Assembly: GCA_029204225.1 (NCBI GenBank)
Contig: CM055098.1
Location: 46,774,287 to 46,838,286, forward strand
Direction of reading: 5' to 3'
DNA: 64,000 nucleotides
Source of the DNA: Diphasiastrum complanatum
Lineage: Eukaryota; Streptophyta; Lycopodiopsida; Lycopodiales; Lycopodiaceae
This document shows positions 1-13,708 of this stretch, piece after piece. A model generated the notes under the pieces. The model ran no database searches and was not told where the DNA came from. It was given only the letters and a program-made list of their open reading frames with translations. The first letter of the stretch is position 1, and every line of letters starts with the position of its first letter. The translations under genes and the position numbers were made by a program.

Positions 1-3000
1 AGAAACCATTATGTACATGAGAGATCCAAGTGTCAATCGATAAGGATACTCTCGCATCTGCTCCTCTTCCTACTTGGTCTGGGGACATTGGTCCTTTGAA
101 AAATGTAGGCCTGGATCCATTGGTGAGTGAGCTAATTTACAATTCATTAGATTGTATTTGTTAAGATCATTGTGAATATACCTTTGTTGAGTTAAGTAAA
201 TCAATCATTTATATCTGTCTCTGTGGATTTTAATATCCAGACTGAAGTGAGCTTCACCCAGATCAGTCACTCAAACTGTGAATATAGCATCTGCTTGGAA
301 TCCTTGACCAAATTGGTATTGTTGCTGAGCAACGCATCATCCACGTATAAGGTGATGATAATGAAGGATTGTTGTACTGACTTGGAATAGTTGTTGCAAT
401 CAGTAGTGCTTGGTTTACATCCTTGTTCGATGAGGAATGTGTTGATCCTCTAAAACCAAGCTCTGGTAGACTATTTCAAGCCGTACAGTGCTTTGTGGAG
501 TTTACATAAATGATTCTTCATACTTTCCATAATGTATCTTTCAGGCTGGATCATGTAGATATCTTCTTGTATGATTCCATTCAGATAAGCTGTTTGTACA
601 TCAAGTTGTACTTCAAGGTCGGCAGCTGCAGCATAAGACAATAGCATTTGGATCGACGAATGTTTGACTACTGGACTAAAAGTCTCGTTGAAGTCGATGT
701 TTGGGATCTAAGTGAATCCTCATGCTACCAATCTTGCCTTCCTTCGATCAATTGCTCCGTTGGCATTGTATTTGATCTTAAAGATCCATTTGCAATCAAT
801 GATATTGCAGCCAATAGGCTTCGACTAATGACCATGTCTGGTTCTTGATCAAAGAGGAATACTCTCTATCCATAGCTTCTCTCCAGAGATCGGAGTCTGG
901 TTGGTTGAGTGCCTCTTTGACTATAGTCGATTCTTGTATCAAGAGACATGCAGACTCATGAGTATGCCTTGTGGTCTGTGTGCGCACTCAACTTGATTTT
1001 CTGTGAGGATTCGACTGATGAGCCACTCTTGGGACTTGTTGGTTGGTAGCAGCAACGTCATCGTCTAATTCGCTATCATGAAGTGGGTCGACAATAGACA
1101 CGCCTGAGCCAGAGGCTCAAGCTGTCGTGTGAATGGCAGGTGATGAAGGGTCTCCTGGAGCAATATCCTTGCCTTTGAGGTTGATGAACTGATCATCGAT
1201 AAAGACTGTATCCTGGCTATACAAGATTTTTTGGGTATAAGTTGCAGTGGAGACAGCTTCAGCCCAAAATCTCTTGGGCAGCGATGCATGTGCTAGCATA
1301 CATTTGGCTGATTCAACCAAGGTACAGTTCTTTCTCTCGGCTAAGCCATTAGACTGAGGATTGTAAGGAGTGATGAATTGCTGCTCAACTCGATAGAGAT
1401 ATATTCTCCACCGTTGTCTGACCTAAGAGCCTTGATCGTCTGTCCAGTCTCCTTTTTTGCACGCTCCTTGAAGATTCTGAAGCAATTGAAGGCTTCTGAT
1501 TTCTTCTTTATAAAATACACCATAGTCAAAATTCATCAATAAAAGTTATAAAATATTTTGCATCTTTCAATTAAGGATAAATCATCAGGCCACAAATGTT
1601 GAATCTACAATGTCTAACAATCCTCTAGCAATATGTTCATAGGTTGATTTAAATGGTTTCCTAGTCTATTTACCAACTAAATGGTCTTGACAGACAGGTA
1701 ACATTATATTCTTGATCTTGGTCGAGATCAAGAACAATATATTGTCTAGACATTTGTTGCACAACAGCATGATTCATGTGACCAAGTTTGTAATGCCAAA
1801 GTAAACTTTTATTTGCATGAATAGACGTAATGAGTGCCTGACTAGAGGCAGAAAAGCAATTACTTCATTTATACAAGTATCCATGTCTCTTTCCGAGTGC
1901 TTGGATCTTGCATGTCCTGTCAACTACTTTGCACTGATCACATTCGAAATCTACTTTATGTCCTAGATCTGTGATTATGCTTAAAGAGAGCAGATTCGTA
2001 GACAAATTTGATACATACATGACTTTAGAAAGTAGCTTAGACTAATCATTTGCAAAGCTTAATCTTACAGTACCTTCACATTTAATAGCTTGTGTGCTAT
2101 TGTTGCCAAGGTGAACAAATTTCTGGGTATTGTAAGATGTATAGGACTCGAAACAGCCAATGAGACTGGTCATGTGCTGAGTGGCTCCTGAATCCAGGAA
2201 CCAAGAACTATCGTCGGATGCTCCTTGATGGTTGGTCATGAAGGCATCATGATCCGCTTCTTGAATAGGCTGTGGAGCTTCTGCAGCTACATTTGCCACT
2301 TGATTCAACAGCCCCTTGTTGTTGTTCTTTGCTTTAAGTATCTCTCAATCTTGAATTTTGTCGTTGTTTCGCTTGAAGTATCTACAAAACAGCTTCTTCT
2401 TTGTCTACGGATTCGAGTGTTCTCTCTGCTGAGCTGGTTCCTATTCTGGCTTTGATTGCTTCGGGCCTTTCTTCTTCTTCTGCTTAGTCGTGATCTTGTT
2501 GGTGTATAAGCCGTGAGAATCAGTTGAGGAACTTGAGGCTTTGTTCCTCTGCGTGTCTTCCTGCAACAACATAGTAGTGACTCTCGAAAGAGTCAGTTCT
2601 AGATGTCTCATGATGATCATCACCTAGTTGTTGTATGAGCTTGGCAAGCTTGTAAGAAGTTGCCTCACTACGTCTTGATTGTCTGTGACAAATCCGACAA
2701 TGACCATTTGCCTTAGCAGGTTCTTGAATTGATTGATGTGATTCTTCAAGGAATCACCATTCGCCATCTTGAGTGAGTAAAATCTATTCCTGAGATGTAG
2801 CTTGGAAGCTATATCTCGCACTTTGTATAGTGTTCTCAACATGTCCCTGACTACTTTTGATGTCTGAGCCTCAGATACATGGCCAATCTCGGTACCCGTA
2901 ATGTTGAGGATGATCAGCATGAAAGCCTTTCCATCCTTCAGCCTCCATCTGGCGATTGCTGCATCGTCTGCTTCGGATTTTCTTCTACACTTGTAACAAC

Positions 3001-3267
3001 GTCATACAATTCTTCAGCCATTAGTACAGTTTTCATCTTAAATTTCCATAGCTAGTAATTGGCTCCATCAAGCTTGTCCATGATAGGACTGGCTTTCCCT
3101 TGGGAATCCATTTGGAAGATTAGTCTGAGTGATAGGAAAAAAACTATCAATGACTTAAGTATGAAAATCTGATACAAAATTACAGAACAAGAAGGCAATT
3201 ACTCCATCGGCTAGTAGAGTCTTGTACTGTGGAAGCTTATTAGCCTACGAAAATAGCCCTGATACCA
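1..3267 (-). mobile_element. Copia array unit A, internal region (cut by window edge)
   Basis: Gag-pol region read right to left. The gag start codon lies at 3109-3111, followed by a UBN2-type gag segment (2624-2920), the protease motif DSGA at 2183-2194, GAG-pre-integrase and integrase segments (about 1870-1110), and reverse transcriptase with the catalytic YVDD at 336-347. The reading frame is broken repeatedly: a stop replaces a codon shortly after the gag start, the zinc knuckle has lost most of its Cys/His residues, the integrase has a frameshift just after GGEYIS near 1395, and about 70 codons are missing at the integrase C-terminus compared with the relative at 51.5-52.9 kb. The unit cannot encode a working polyprotein. 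It could move only with proteins supplied by another element. Confidence 0.9.
3254..3267 (-). promoter_or_regulatory. Primer-binding site of array element (initiator tRNA-Met type)
   Basis: On the minus strand the bases directly after the LTR read TGGTATCAGGGCTA, close to the plant copia PBS TGGTATCAGAGC that pairs with the 3' end of initiator tRNA-Met. The same site follows the other full LTRs at 7892-7905, 12529-12542 and 18909-18922. The A to G change within the site is shared by all copies. Confidence 0.9.
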
Positions 3268-3493
3268 TGTTGGAGAAAGAGGGTGTGTTGTGTGTGAGAA
3301 ACAAAAATAGCTCAAAAAGAAAATGAACACGAAAAAGAAACAAACTCGAAACTCGCACGGAAAGTGTTCGTGCACAGTGGAAATGACTCTTTCCCTAAGC
3401 ATGACTACGCATATCAGAAACGAACAGAAGGTTAGTGATAGAAATCACGGTCATTTTGATTACATAGCGAAACTTTAATAAAACACCAGAAGA

Positions 3494-3613
3494 ATAATTT
3501 GTCATGAACAACTAGACAAATTATCTTTCGTGAATGATTCACGAAGAGCTAGACTAAGCTCGACTGACAATCAGTCGCGAATGATTCGTGAAAGACAAGA
3601 CTAAATATTAGTC
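3494..3613. other. Run of hairpins in the LTR leader
   Basis: Six inverted repeats lie in 120 bases. The arms are ATAATTTGTC with GACAAATTAT (3494-3503 and 3515-3524), TTCGTGAAT with ATTCACGAA around one base (3527-3545), GAGCT with AGCTC (3546-3561), CGACTGA with TCAGTCG around CAA (3561-3577), a second CGAAT/ATTCG pair (3578-3588), and GACTAA with TTAGTC (3599-3613). The same block recurs at 8132-8251, 12769-12888, 14072-14191 and 19149-19268. From the TATA position it should fall in the transcribed leader, which would suit a role in RNA folding, dimerisation or packaging (inference). Confidence 0.8.
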
Positions 3614-3985
3614 ACCAACATCTAGACTAATAATGACTTGCAAAGGACTGATTACCAGAGTGAGCGACAAGAAAATCAGACAGAATGAAAATAAGCATAG
3701 CAATATTGACAAAAATCTGAACGCAGAACAAAGAGTTGTTATCAGACTAAGTATAGCAAAATATACATGTCAATAATGTGGTAGAGCACAAGACTATAGC
3801 GGATGAAACCACGTGCTCTACAAAGCTAATTCAATTCGTAAAGGAATGACACCTATTATTGACATTAAAGAATCAATGCGCAAGGCATCTACTTTGTCTA
3901 TCTTTGATAAGCTTCTGATGCTATTGTATTACACACACTTAATCTTCAATTTCTTAATCAATCTGAATACACAAATGGTATTCAG

Positions 3986-3993
3986 TATATATA
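3986..3993 (-). promoter_or_regulatory. Putative TATA box of LTR 1
   Basis: TATATATA on the minus strand, in the first half of the LTR as expected for U3. The same sequence occurs at the equivalent place in the other LTR copies. No start site can be read directly. Confidence 0.55.
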
Positions 3994-4419
3994 CACAATG
4001 TTACAAGTGTGTAGATGAGGATGTGCTGTCTGTAGGAGATCGTGGGTGGCTGCAGTCATTGTCAAGTCTATTAGCACAGTTGCATGGGGTGAGCGTGAAA
4101 AGGGTGCGACGTCAACCTTTGTTGAAGTGAACATTGGTGAAGATGCGAAAAATGTGTCACTCTGATGAAATGCCTTAGGATTTGATTTTCAGGGTGTCTT
4201 TGCTTCCTAGGGCACCTTTGGCATTTTGTAAGGCAGTGTCGCCTCTTTTCGCCTATCACAAAACACTTGTAAAAAAACACAGTGTCGCGTTTTGTTCACC
4301 CATTCTTTGCTTGTGAGAATTTACACGTAAATATGTAGACTGCGTGACAACGTGAGTAAAAATGCAGCATGAACGAAGGTAGATTAAAATGGGATTTAGG
4401 AGAGTAGATAAATCTAACA

Positions 4420-7400
4420 CCCCCCTTAATTTGAGTCCATGAATGCCTTGATCTTGAGACTAAGCAATGCGCAAAATTTATGAAGATTGTCATTGCTGAC
4501 ATCTCCATAGCAGATGCACTGGTCTATGGTAGCTCGAATACACCTCATCACTCTTATGAGAACCTTCCAATGGGTAATGCCAGGGTTAGCCATATATTGT
4601 CTGAGTGAGCTTACTGCAAAAGAGATATCTGGTCTTGTAGAAACCATTATGTACATGAGAGATCCAAGTGTCAATCGATAAGGATACTCTCGCATCTGCT
4701 CCTCTTCCTACTTGGTCTGGGGACATTGGTCCTTTGAAAAATGTAGGCCTGGATCCATTGGTGAGTGAGCTAATTTACAATTCATTAGATTGTATTTGTT
4801 AAGATCATTGTGAATATACCTTTGTTGAGTTAAGTAAATCAATCATTTATATCTGTCTCTGTGGATTTTAATATCCAGACTGAAGTGAGCTTCACCCAGA
4901 TCAGTCACTCAAACTGTGAATATAGCATCTGCTTGGAATCCTTGACCAAATTGGTATTGTTGCTGAGCAACGCATCATCCACGTATAAGGTGATGATAAT
5001 GAAGGATTGTTGTACTGACTTGGAATAGTTGTTGCAATCAGTAGTGCTTGGTTTACATCCTTGTTCGATGAGGAATGTGTTGATCCTCTAAAACCAAGCT
5101 CTGGTAGACTATTTCAAGCCGTACAGTGCTTTGTGGAGTTTACATAAATGATTCTTCATACTTTCCATAATGTATCTTTCAGGCTGGATCATGTAGATAT
5201 CTTCTTGTATGATTCCATTCAGATAAGCTGTTTGTACATCAAGTTGTACTTCAAGGTCGGCAGCTGCAGCATAAGACAATAGCATTCGGATCGACGAATG
5301 TTTGACTACTGGACTAAAAGTCTCGTTGAAGTCGATGTTTGGGATCTAAGTGAATCCTCATGCTACCAATCTTGCCTTCCTTCGATCAATTGCTCCGTTG
5401 GCATTGTATTTGATCTTAAAGATCCATTTGCAATCAATGATATTGCAGCCAATAGGCTTCGACTAATGACCATGTCTGGTTCTTGATCAAAGAGGAATAC
5501 TCTCTATCCATAGCTTCTCTCCAGAGATCGGAGTCTGGTTGGTTGAGTGCCTCTTTGACTATAGTCGATTCTTGTATCAAGAGACATGCAGACTCATGAG
5601 TATGCCTTGTGGTCTGTGTGCGCACTCAGCTTGATTTTCTGTGAGGATTCGACTGATGAGCCACTCTTGGGACTTGTTGGTTGGTAGCAGCAACGTCATC
5701 GTCTAATTCGCTATCATGAAGTGGGTCGACAATAGACACGCCTGAGCCAGAGGCTCAAGCTGTCGTGTGAATGGCAGGTGATGAAGGGTCTCCTGGAGCA
5801 ATATCCTTGCCTTTGAGGTTGATGAACTGATCATCGATAAAGACTGTATCCTGGCTATACAAGATTTTTTGGGTATAAGTTGCAGTGGAGACAGCTTCAG
5901 CCCAAAATCTCTTGGGCAGCGATGCATGTGCTAGCATACATTTGGCTGATTCAACCAAGGTACAGTTCTTTCTCTCGGCTAAGCCATTAGACTGAGGATT
6001 GTAAGGAGTGATGAATTGCTGCTCAACTCGATAGAGATATATTCTCCACCGTTGTCTGACCTAAGAGCCTTGATCGTCTGTCCAGTCTCCTTTTTTGCAC
6101 GCTCCTTGAAGATTCTGAAGCAATTGAAGGCTTCTGATTTCTTCTTTATAAAATACACCATAGTCAAAATTCATCAATAAAAGTTATAAAATATTTTGCA
6201 TCTTTCAATTAAGGATAAATCATCAGGCCACAAATGTTGAATCTACAATGTCTAACAATCCTCTAGCAATATGTTCATAGGTTGATTTAAATGGTTTCCT
6301 AGTCTATTTACCAACTAAATGGTCTTGACAGACAGGTAACATTATATTCTTGATCTTGGTCGAGATCAAGAACAATATATTGTCTAGACATTTGTTGCAC
6401 AACAGCATGATTCATGTGACCAAGTTTGTAATGCCAAAGTAAACTTTTATTTGCATGAATAGACGTAATGAGTGCCTGACTAGAGGCAGAAAAGCAATTA
6501 CTTCATTTATACAAGTATCCATGTCTCTTTCCGAGTGCTTGGATCTTGCATGTCCTGTCAACTACTTTGCACTGATCACATTCGAAATCTACTTTATGTC
6601 CTAGATCTGTGATTATGCTTAAAGAGAGCAGATTCGTAGACAAATTTGATACATACATGACTTTAGAAAGTAGCTTAGACTAATCATTTGCAAAGCTTAA
6701 TCTTACAGTACCTTCACATTTAATAGCTTGTGTGCTATTGTTGCCAAGGTGAACAAATTTCTGGGTATTGTAAGATGTATAGGACTCGAAACAGCCAATG
6801 AGACTGGTCATGTGCTGAGTGGCTCCTGAATCCAAGAACCAAGAACTATCGTCGGATGCTCCTTGATGGTTGGTCATGAAGGCATCATGATCCGCTTCTT
6901 GAATAGGCTGTGGAGCTTCTGCAGCTACATTTGCCACTTGATTCAACAGCCCCTTGTTGTTGTTCTTTGCTTTAAGTATCTCTCAATCTTGAATTTTGTC
7001 GTTGTTTCGCTTGAAGTATCTACAAAACAGCTTCTTCTTTGTCTACGGATTCGAGTGTTCTCTCTGCTGAGCTGGTTCCTATTCTGGCTTTGATTGCTTC
7101 GGGCCTTTCTTCTTCTTCTGCTTAGTCGTGATCTTGTTGGTGTATAAGCCGTGAGAATCAGTTGAGGAACTTGAGGCTTTGTTCCTCTGCGTGTCTTCCT
7201 GCAACAACATAGTAGTGACTCTCGAAAGAGTCAGTTCTAGATGTCTCATGATGATCATCACCTAGTTGTTGTATGAGCTTGGCAAGCTTGTAAGAAGTTG
7301 CCTCACTACGTCTTGATTGTCTGTGACAAATCCGACAATGACCATTTGCCTTAGCAGGTTCTTGAATTGATTGATGTGATTCTTCAAGGAATCACCATTC

Positions 7401-7905
7401 GCCATCTTGAGTGAGTAAAATCTATTCCTGAGATGTAGCTTGGAAGCTATATCTCGCACTTTGTATAGTGTTCTCAACATGTCCCTGACTACTTTCGATG
7501 TCTGAGCCTCAGATACATGGCCAATCTCGGTACCCGTAATGTTGAGGATGATCAGCATGAAAGCCTTTCCATCCTTCAGCCTCCATCTGGCGATTGCTGC
7601 ATCGTCTGCTTCGGATTTTCTTCTGCACTTGTAACAACGTCATACAATTCTTCAGCCATTAGTACAGTTTTCATCTTAAATTTCCATAGCTAGTAATTGG
7701 CTCCATCAAGCTTGTCCATGATAGGACTGGCTTTCCCTTGGGAATCCATTTGGAAGATTAGTCTGAGTGATAGGAAAAAAACTATCAATGACTTAAGTAT
7801 GAAAATCTGATACAAAATTACAGAACAAGAAGGCAATTACTCCATCGGCTAGTAGAGTCTTGTACTGTGGAAGCTTATTAGCCTACGAAAATAGCCCTGA
7901 TACCA
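4420..7905 (-). mobile_element. Copia array unit B, internal region (3486 bp)
   Basis: The region starts on the minus side with the gag start at 7749. Protease DSGA-type motif, integrase pieces and reverse transcriptase (YVDD at 4974-4985) follow, and it ends with the polypurine tract AAGGGGGG just before LTR 1 (4420-4432 on the plus strand reads as its complement). The RNase H region is deleted: 433 bp present in unit D (15072-15504) are missing, joining the sequence at about 4471. It carries the same integrase frameshift and 70-codon gap as unit A. It differs from unit A at few positions and is not coding-competent. Confidence 0.9.
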
Positions 7906-9057
7906 TGTTGGAGAAAGAGGGTGTGTTGTGTGTGAGAAACAAAAATAGCTCAAAAAGAAAATGAACACGAAAAAGAAACAAACTCGAAACTCGCACGGAA
8001 AGTGTTCGTGCACAGTGGAAATGACTCTTTCCCTAAGCATGACTACGCATATCAGAAACGAACAGAACGTTAGTGATAGAAATCACGGTCATTTTGATTA
8101 CATAGCGAAACTTTAATAAAACACCAGAAGAATAATTTGTCATGAACAACTAGACAAATTATCTTTCGTGAATGATTCACGAAGAGCTAGACTAAGCTCG
8201 ACTGACAATCAGTCGCGAATGATTCGTGAAAGACAAGACTAAATATTAGTCACCAACATCTAGACTAATAATGACTTGCAAAGGACTGATTACCAGAGTG
8301 AGCGACAAGAAAATCAGACAGAATGAAAATAAGCATAGCAATATTGACAAAAATCTGAACGCAGAACAAAGAGTTGTTATCAGACTAAGTATAGCAAAAT
8401 ATACATGTCAATAATGTGGTAGAGCACAAGACTATAGCGGATGAAACCACGTGCTCTACAAAGCTAATTCAATTCGTAAAGGAATGACACCTATTATTGA
8501 CATTAAAAAATCAATGCGCAAGGCATCTTCTTTGTCTATCTTTGATAAGCTTCTGATGCTATTGTATTACACACACTTAATCTTCAATTTCTTAATCAAT
8601 CTGAATACACAAATGGTATTCAGTATATATACACAATGTTACAAGTGTGTAGATGAGGATGTGCTGTCTGTAGGAGATCGTGGGTGGCTGCAGTCATTGT
8701 CAAGTCTATTAGCACAGTTGCATGGGGTGAGCGTGAAAAAGGTGCGACGTCAACCTTTGTTGAAGTGAACATTGGTGAAGATGCGAAAAATGTGTCACTC
8801 TGATGAAATGCCTTAGGATTTGATTTTCAGGGTGTCTTTGCTTCCTAGGGCACCTTTGGCATTTTGTAAGGCAGTGTCGCCTCTTTTCGCCTATCACAAA
8901 ACACTTGTAAAAAAACACAGTGTCGCGTTTTGTTCACCCATTCTTTGCTTGTGAGAATTTACACGTAAATATGTAGACTGCGTGACAACGTGAGTAAAAA
9001 TGCAGCATGAACGAAGGTAGATTAAAATGGGATTTAGGAGAGTAGATAAATCTAACA
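7906..9057 (-). repeat. LTR 2 of copia array (1152 bp, complete)
   Basis: Same length and ends as LTR 1 and nearly identical, including the 14-bp deletion. A few private changes exist, for example within the stretch around 8508-8530 and in the GTGAAAAAGG stretch near 8733. Shared by unit B (as its 5' LTR) and unit C (as its 3' LTR). Confidence 0.93.
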
Positions 9058-12000
9058 CCCCCCTTAATTTGAGTCCATGAATGCCTTGATCTTGAGACTA
9101 AGCAATGCGCAAAATTTATGAAGATTGTCATTGCTGACATCTCCATAGCAGATGCACTGGTCTATGGTAGCTCGAATACACCTCATCACTCTTATGAGAA
9201 CCTTCCAATGGGTAATGCCAGGATTAGCCATATATTGTCTGAGTGAGCTTACTGCAAAAGAGATATCTGGTCTTGTAGAAACCATTATGTACATGAGAGA
9301 TCCAAGTGTCAATCGATAAGGATACTCTCGCATCTGCTCCTCTTCCTACTTGGTCTGGGGACATTGGTCCTTTGAAAAATGTAGGCCTGGATCCATTGGT
9401 GAGTGAGCTAATTTACAATTCATTAGATTGTATTTGTTAAGATCATTGTGAATATACCTTTGTTGAGTTAAGTAAATCAATCATTTATATCTGTCTCTGT
9501 GGATTTTAATATCCAGACTGAAGTGAGCTTCACCCAGATCAGTCACTCAAACTGTGAATATAGCATCTGCTTGGAATCCTTGACCAAATTGGTATTGTTG
9601 CTGAGCAATGCATCATCCACGTATAAGGTGATGATAATGAAGGATTGTTGTACTGACTTGGAATAGTTGTTGCAATCAGTAGTGCTTGGTTTACATCCTT
9701 GTTCGATGAGGAATGTGTTGATCCTCTAAAACCAAGCTCTGGTAGACTATTTCAAGCCGTACAGTGCTTTGTGGAGTTTACATAAATGATTCTTCATACT
9801 TTCCATAATGTATCTTTCAGGCTGGATCATGTAGATATCTTCTTGTATGATTCCATTCAGATAAGCTGTTTGTACATCAAGTTGTACTTCAAGGTCGGCA
9901 GCTGCAGCATAAGACAATAGCATTCGGATCGACGAATGTTTGACTACTGGACTAAAAGTCTCGTTGAAGTCGATGTTTGGGATCTAAGTGAATCCTCATG
10001 CTACCAATCTTGCCTTCCTTCGATCAATTGCTCCGTTGGCATTGTATTTGATCTTAAAGATCCATTTGCAATCAATGATATTGCAGCCAATAGGCTTCGA
10101 CTAATGACCATGTCTGGTTCTTGATCAAAGAGGAATACTCTCTATCCATAGCTTCTCTCCAGAGATCGGAGTCTGGTTGGTTGAGTGCCTCTTTGACTAT
10201 AGTCGATTCTTGTATCAAGAGACATGCAGACTCATGAGTATGCCTTGTGGTCTGTGTGCGCACTCAGCTTGATTTTCTGTGAGGATTCGACTGATGAGCC
10301 ACTCTTGGGACTTGTTGGTTGGTAGCAGCAACGTCATCGTCTAATTCGCTATCATGAAGTGGGTCGACAATAGACACGCCTGAGCCAGAGGCTCAAGCTG
10401 TCGTGTGAATGGCAGGTGATGAAGGGTCTCCTGGAGCAATATCCTTGCCTTTGAGGTTGATGAACTGATCATCGATAAAGACTGTATCCTGGCTATACAA
10501 GATTTTTTGGGTATAAGTTGCAGTGGAGACAGCTTCAGCCCAAAATCTCTTGGGCAGCGATGCATGTGCTAGCATACATTTGGCTGATTCAACCAAGGTA
10601 CAGTTCTTTCTCTCGGCTAAGCCATTAGACTGAGGATTGTAAGGAGTGATGAATTGCTGCTCAACTCGATAGAGATATATTCTCCACCGTTGTCTGACCT
10701 AAGAGCCTTGATCGTCTGTCCAGTCTCCTTTTTTGCACGCTCCTTGAAGATTCTGAAGCAATTGAAGGCTTCTGATTTCTTCTTTATAAAATACACCATA
10801 GTCAAAATTCATCAATAAAAGTTATAAAATATTTTGCATCTTTCAATTAAGGATAAATCATCAGGCCACAAATGTTGAATCTACAATGTCTAACAATCCT
10901 CTAGCAATATGTTCATAGGTTGATTTAAATGGTTTCCTAGTCTATTTACCAACTAAATGGTCTTGACAGACAGGTAACATTATATTCTTGATCTTGGTCG
11001 AGATCAAGAACAATATATTGTCTAGACATTTGTTGCACAACAGCATGATTCATGTGACCAAGTTTGTAATGCCAAAGTAAACTTTTATTTGCATGAATAG
11101 ACGTAATGAGTGCCTGACTAGAGGCAGAAAAGCAATTACTTCATTTATACAATATCCATGTCTCTTTCCGAGTGCTTGGATCTTGCATGTCCTGTCAACT
11201 ACTTTGCACTGATCACATTCGAAATCTACTTTATGTCCTAGATCTGTGATTATGCTTAAAGAGAGCAGATTCGTAGACAAATTTGATACATACATGACTT
11301 TAGAAAGTAGCTTAGACTAATCATTTGCAAAGCTTAATCTTACAGTACCTTCACATTTAATAGCTTGTGTGCTATTGTTGCCAAGGTGAACAAATTTCTG
11401 GGTATTGTAAGATGTATAGGACTCGAAACAGCCAATGAGACTGGTCATGTGCTGAGTGGCTCCTGAATCCAGGAACCAAGAACTATCGTCGGATGCTCCT
11501 TGATGGTTGGTCATGAAGGCATCATGATCCGCTTCTTGAATAGGCTGTGGAGCTTCTGCAGCTACATTTGCCACTTGATTCAACAGCCCCTTGTTGTTGT
11601 TCTTTGCTTTAAGTATCTCTCAATCTTGAATTTTGTCGTTGTTTCGCTTGAAGTATCTACAAAACAGCTTCTTCTTTGTCTACGGATTCGAGTGTTCTCT
11701 CTGCTGAGCTGGTTCCTATTCTGGCTTTGATTGCTTCGGGCCTTTCTTCTTCTTCTGCTTAGTCGTGATCTTGTTGGTGTATAAGCCGTGAGAATCAGTT
11801 GAGGAACTTGAGGCTTTGTTCCTCTGCGTGTCTTCCTGCAACAACATAGTAGTGACTCTCGAAAGAGTCAGTTCTAGATGTCTCATGATGATCATCACCT
11901 AGTTGTTGTATGAGCTTGGCAAGCTTGTAAGAAGTTGCCTCACTACGTCTTGATTGTCTATGACAAATCCGACAATGACCATTTGCCTTAGCAGGTTCTT

Positions 12001-12542
12001 GAATTGATTGATGTGATTCTTCAAGGAATCACCATTCGCCATCTTGAGTGAGTAAAATCTATTCCTGAGATGTAGCTTGGAAGCTATATCTCGCACTTTG
12101 TATAGTGTTCTCAACATGTCCCTGACTACTTTCGATGTCTGAGCCTCATATACATGGCCAATCTCGGTACCCGTAATGTTGAGGATGATCAGCATGAAAG
12201 CCTTTCCATCCTTCAGCCTCCATCTGGCGATTGCTGCATCGTCTGCTTCGGATTTTCTTCTACACTTGTAACAACGTCATACAATTCTTCAGCCATTAGT
12301 ACAGTTTTCATCTTAAATTTCCATAGCTAGTAATTGGCTCCATCAAGCTTGTCCATGATAGGACTGGCTTTCCCTTGGGAATCCATTTGGAAGATTAGTC
12401 TGAGTGATAGGAAAAAAACTATCAATGACTTAAGTATGAAAATCTGATACAAAATTACAGAACAAGAAGGCAATTACTCCATCGGCTAGTAGAGTCTTGT
12501 ACTGTGGAAGCTTATTAGCCTACGAAAATAGCCCTGATACCA
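9058..12542 (-). mobile_element. Copia array unit C, internal region (3485 bp)
   Basis: Same plan as unit B: gag, protease, integrase remnants, reverse transcriptase with YVDD at 9612-9623, and the same 433-bp loss of RNase H. One base shorter than unit B: a single-base deletion near 11151 opens the 81-codon frame at 11050-11295. The shared deletion shows that units A, B and C descend from one already damaged unit. Confidence 0.9.
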
Positions 12543-13708
12543 TGTTGGAGAAAGAGGGTGTGTTGTGTGTGAGAAACAAAAATAGCTCAAAAAGAAAATG
12601 AACACGAAAAAGAAACAAACTCGAAACTCGCACGGAAAGTGTTCGTGCACAGTGGAAATGACTCTTTCCCTAAGCATGACTACGCATATCAGAAACGAAC
12701 AGAACGTTAGTGATAGAAATCACGGTCATTTTGATTACATAGCGAAACTTTAATAAAACACCAGAAGAATAATTTGTCATGAACAACTAGACAAATTATC
12801 TTTCGTGAATGATTCACGAAGAGCTAGACTAAGCTCGACTGACAATCAGTCGCGAATGATTCGTGAAAGACAAGACTAAATATTAGTCACCAACATCTAG
12901 ACTAATAATGACTTGCAAAGGACTGATTACCAGAGTGAGCGACAAGAAAATCAGACAGAATGAAAATAAGCATAGCAATATTGACAAAAATCTGAACGCA
13001 GAACAAAGAGTTGTTATCAGACTAAGTATAGCAAAATATACATGTCAATAATGTGGTAGAGCACAAGACTATAGCGGATGAAACCACGTGCTCTACAAAG
13101 CTAATTCAATTCGTAAAGGAATGACACCTATTATTGACATTAAAGAATCAATGCGCAAGGCATCTACTTTGTCTATCTTTGATAAGCTTCTGATGCTATT
13201 GTATTACACACACTTAATCTTCAATTTCTTAATCAATCTGAATACGCAAATGGTATTCAGTATATATACACAATGTTACAAGTGTGTAGATGAAAAAAGT
13301 ACAAAGTGGATGTGCTGTCTGTAGGAGATCGTGGGTGGCTGCAGTCATTGTCAAGTCTATTAGCACAGTTGCATGGGGTGAGCGTGAAAAGGGTGCGACG
13401 TCAACCTTTGTTGAAGTGGACATTGGTGAAGATGCGAAAAATGTGTCACTCTGATGAAATGCCTTAGGATTTGATTTTCAGGGTGTCTTTGCTTCCTAGG
13501 GCACCTTTGGCATTTTGTAAGGCAGTGTCGCCTCTTTTCGCCTGTCACAAAACACTTGTAAAAAAACACAGTGTCACGTTTTGTTCACCCATTCTTTGCT
13601 TGTGAGAATTTACACGTAAATATGTAGACTGCGTGACAACGTGAGTAAAAATGCAGCATGAACGAAGGTAGATTAAAATGGGATTTAGGAGAGTAGATAA
13701 ATCTAACA
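12543..13708 (-). repeat. LTR 3 of copia array (1166 bp, complete)
   Basis: Ends as in LTR 1. It retains the 14 bp missing from LTRs 1 and 2 (around 13291-13310), which are also present in LTRs 3b and 4, so this is the older form. The hairpin block is at 12769-12888. Confidence 0.92.

Larger units (their letters stand above)
3268..4419 (-). repeat. LTR 1 of copia array (1152 bp, complete)
   Basis: On the minus strand it begins TGTTAG after a polypurine tract and ends CAACA directly before the PBS, giving the TG...CA ends typical of LTRs. A TATATATA box sits at 3986-3993, about 430 bases into the LTR, so the transcript should start shortly downstream and the rest is R/U5. A cluster of hairpins lies at 3494-3613. 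It lacks 14 bp present in LTRs 3, 3b and 4 (the stretch containing GTACAAAGT), a deletion shared only with LTR 2. Confidence 0.93.

Noticed and set aside
648-848. Plus-strand frames repeated in every array unit (for example 648-848, 2225-2455 and 3813-4130)
   Set aside because: They lie antisense to reverse transcriptase and gag or within the LTR, and repeat only because the unit repeats. No motif supports translation.
3211-3402. 63-codon phenylalanine-rich minus-strand frame at the LTR end
   Set aside because: It spans the U5 end and PBS; composition comes from a T-rich tract, with no sign of coding.
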